Positions 63,241 through 64,000 of a DNA stretch of 64,000 nt are shown here, in pieces. The stretch is taken from NCBI GenBank assembly GCA_017462965.1, contig JAFTQC010000022.1:32242-96241 (forward strand), in the 5' to 3' direction. Each line of letters begins with the position of its first letter. The first letter of the stretch is position 1. The notes beneath the pieces were generated by a model that made no database searches, had not been told where the DNA came from, and saw only the letters and a list, made by a program, of their open reading frames with translations. Source of the stretch: Clostridia bacterium. Lineage in GTDB: Bacteria; Bacillota; Clostridia; TANB77; UBA1234. The position numbers and the translations under genes were made by a program.

Positions 63241-64000
63241 CTAAAACAACTTGATTTTTTTTGCATTTTCTTGATCAATTTCTTTAGTGGTATGTTGATA
63301 TCTATCAGTCATTTGCAAAGTTGTGTGACCAAGTCTATCTCTAGCTACTTTATCAGGGACACCATTCTTTAGCATCAAAATGGCATTGTAATGTCTTAAA
63401 TCGTGTATTCTAAACGGTGCTTTATTATCCTCAAATAATTCTCTCCAATTTCTTTCAACAGTAGTGTGTGGTTTTGGGTCGCCATTATCTTTACAAATAA
63501 GTAAATCATTATCATGATAAGGTTGTCCAGTGTATTCTTCGTACATTTTCTTTTGTACTTCTAATTTTTCTATGTAGTCTTTTAAAAAACTTGATACATC
63601 TGGTGGAAGCGAAATGTCTCTTCTACTTGAGTCTGTTTTTAATTTGGCAGTTAATATGGGGTGTCCGCCCTTTTTTCTTTTAAGTTGTTGTTGTACACGA
63701 AGAATATTAGTATCAAAATTAATACATTTATGTATCTGAATCCCTAGAGCTTCTCCTAAGCGTAAGCCTAAACCAGCACATATAATAACCAGCGCTTCTA
63801 AATATGTTCCTTTGATTTTTTCAACTACATGCTTAAATTGATCATCATCTACTATTGTTGGTGTGTATTTTTCAACGGCTGGCATTTCAACAAAGTCCAT
63901 TAAATTTCTTTCAATATATTGTTGTTTGTAAGCAGCTGTTATGAAGACTGATAACACCTGGTGTACTTTTTTGACTCTTTTGGCACCTTTATTTTTTAAT
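63241..64000 (-). CDS. tyrosine recombinase/phage-type integrase (partial)
   Basis: The frame is open to the right edge, so the N-terminal part is cut off by the window. Catalytic residues: Arg in CAGLGLRLGEALGI, Lys in LKTDSSRRDI, His-x-x-Arg in HDLRHYNAILM, and nucleophile Tyr in LQMTDRYQHTT. It is an integrase of the kind found at the end of integrative elements. If the gene marks the end of an element, that element extends beyond 64000, because the integrase reads leftward. Confidence 0.9.
   Translation of the reverse strand, partial: LKNKGAKRVKKVHQVLSVFITAAYKQQYIERNLMDFVEMPAVEKYTPTIVDDDQFKHVVEKIKGTYLEALVIICAGLGLRLGEALGIQIHKCINFDTNILRVQQQLKRKKGGHPILTAKLKTDSSRRDISLPPDVSSFLKDYIEKLEVQKKMYEEYTGQPYHDNDLLICKDNGDPKPHTTVERNWRELFEDNKAPFRIHDLRHYNAILMLKNGVPDKVARDRLGHTTLQMTDRYQHTTKEIDQENAKKIKLF

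Overview
The window comes from an AT-rich anaerobic member of the Clostridia, probably uncultured; I cannot name a genus. The evidence is [FeFe] hydrogenases with Rex and AdhE, an S-layer-homology protein, an LCP/LytR cell-wall enzyme, GGAGG-type ribosome binding sites, tRNAs with encoded CCA, and a short SRP RNA followed by dnaX, ybaB and recR. About 60 protein genes, four tRNAs and one SRP RNA are supported.

Layout. 1-2.8 kb: small membrane proteins, a YhcC-type radical SAM protein and a DUF3006-like protein. 3-7.3 kb: a heterodimeric ABC exporter and a low-molecular-weight phosphatase. 7.5-11 kb: a stand-alone E2-like acyltransferase, a glycosyltransferase read through a one-base shift, and a divergent ClpX-like ATPase. 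11.3-14.5 kb: a secreted protein, SPFH and PH-domain proteins, YidD and a PilT-like ATPase. 14.5-17.2 kb: a 43-aa membrane peptide, a PII-like protein, a DUF1538 transporter (again with a one-base shift) and tRNA-Gly and tRNA-Cys. 17.4-25.7 kb: SLH protein, YhbY, YkvI-like permease, DUF5711, CvpA, LCP protein, LeuRS. 25.8-33.1 kb: an operon of a single-module NRPS with a reductase domain, a histidine kinase and an HD-GYP response regulator. 33.3-43.5 kb: HtrA, then Rex (third one-base shift), a 2Fe-2S protein, a sensory [FeFe] hydrogenase, a PP2C phosphatase, a group-B [FeFe] hydrogenase, AdhE and an APH-like kinase. 43.6-46.2 kb: three GC-richer orphan genes around two divergent tRNA-Arg genes. 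46.3-47.8 kb: TadA, a MarR regulator and a Lys/Ala repeat protein. 48-55 kb: a hypothetical gene, SRP RNA, dnaX-ybaB-recR and three more genes. 55-63 kb: a GltP symporter, MBL hydrolase, TruA, laccase-domain protein, TauE permease and branching enzyme. The right edge holds a tyrosine recombinase cut by the window.

Two features of the DNA itself stand out. First, the three genes that need a one-base (+1) shift (glycosyltransferase, DUF1538, Rex) all break at an in-frame CGG codon. In each, removing the C restores a Gly codon and the family sequence. Reading every CGG/CCG triplet by eye, I found no other in-frame CGG in the AT-rich genes. CGG is used in frame, without a shift, only in three GC-richer orphan genes. 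The two tRNA-Arg genes here have anticodons ACG and CCU, neither of which reads CGG by standard rules. Second, about 22 hairpins and palindromes built on GGGAC words punctuate gene ends. Two have perfect arms of 61 and 98 bp, and one 190-bp nested type occurs twice with covarying stems.
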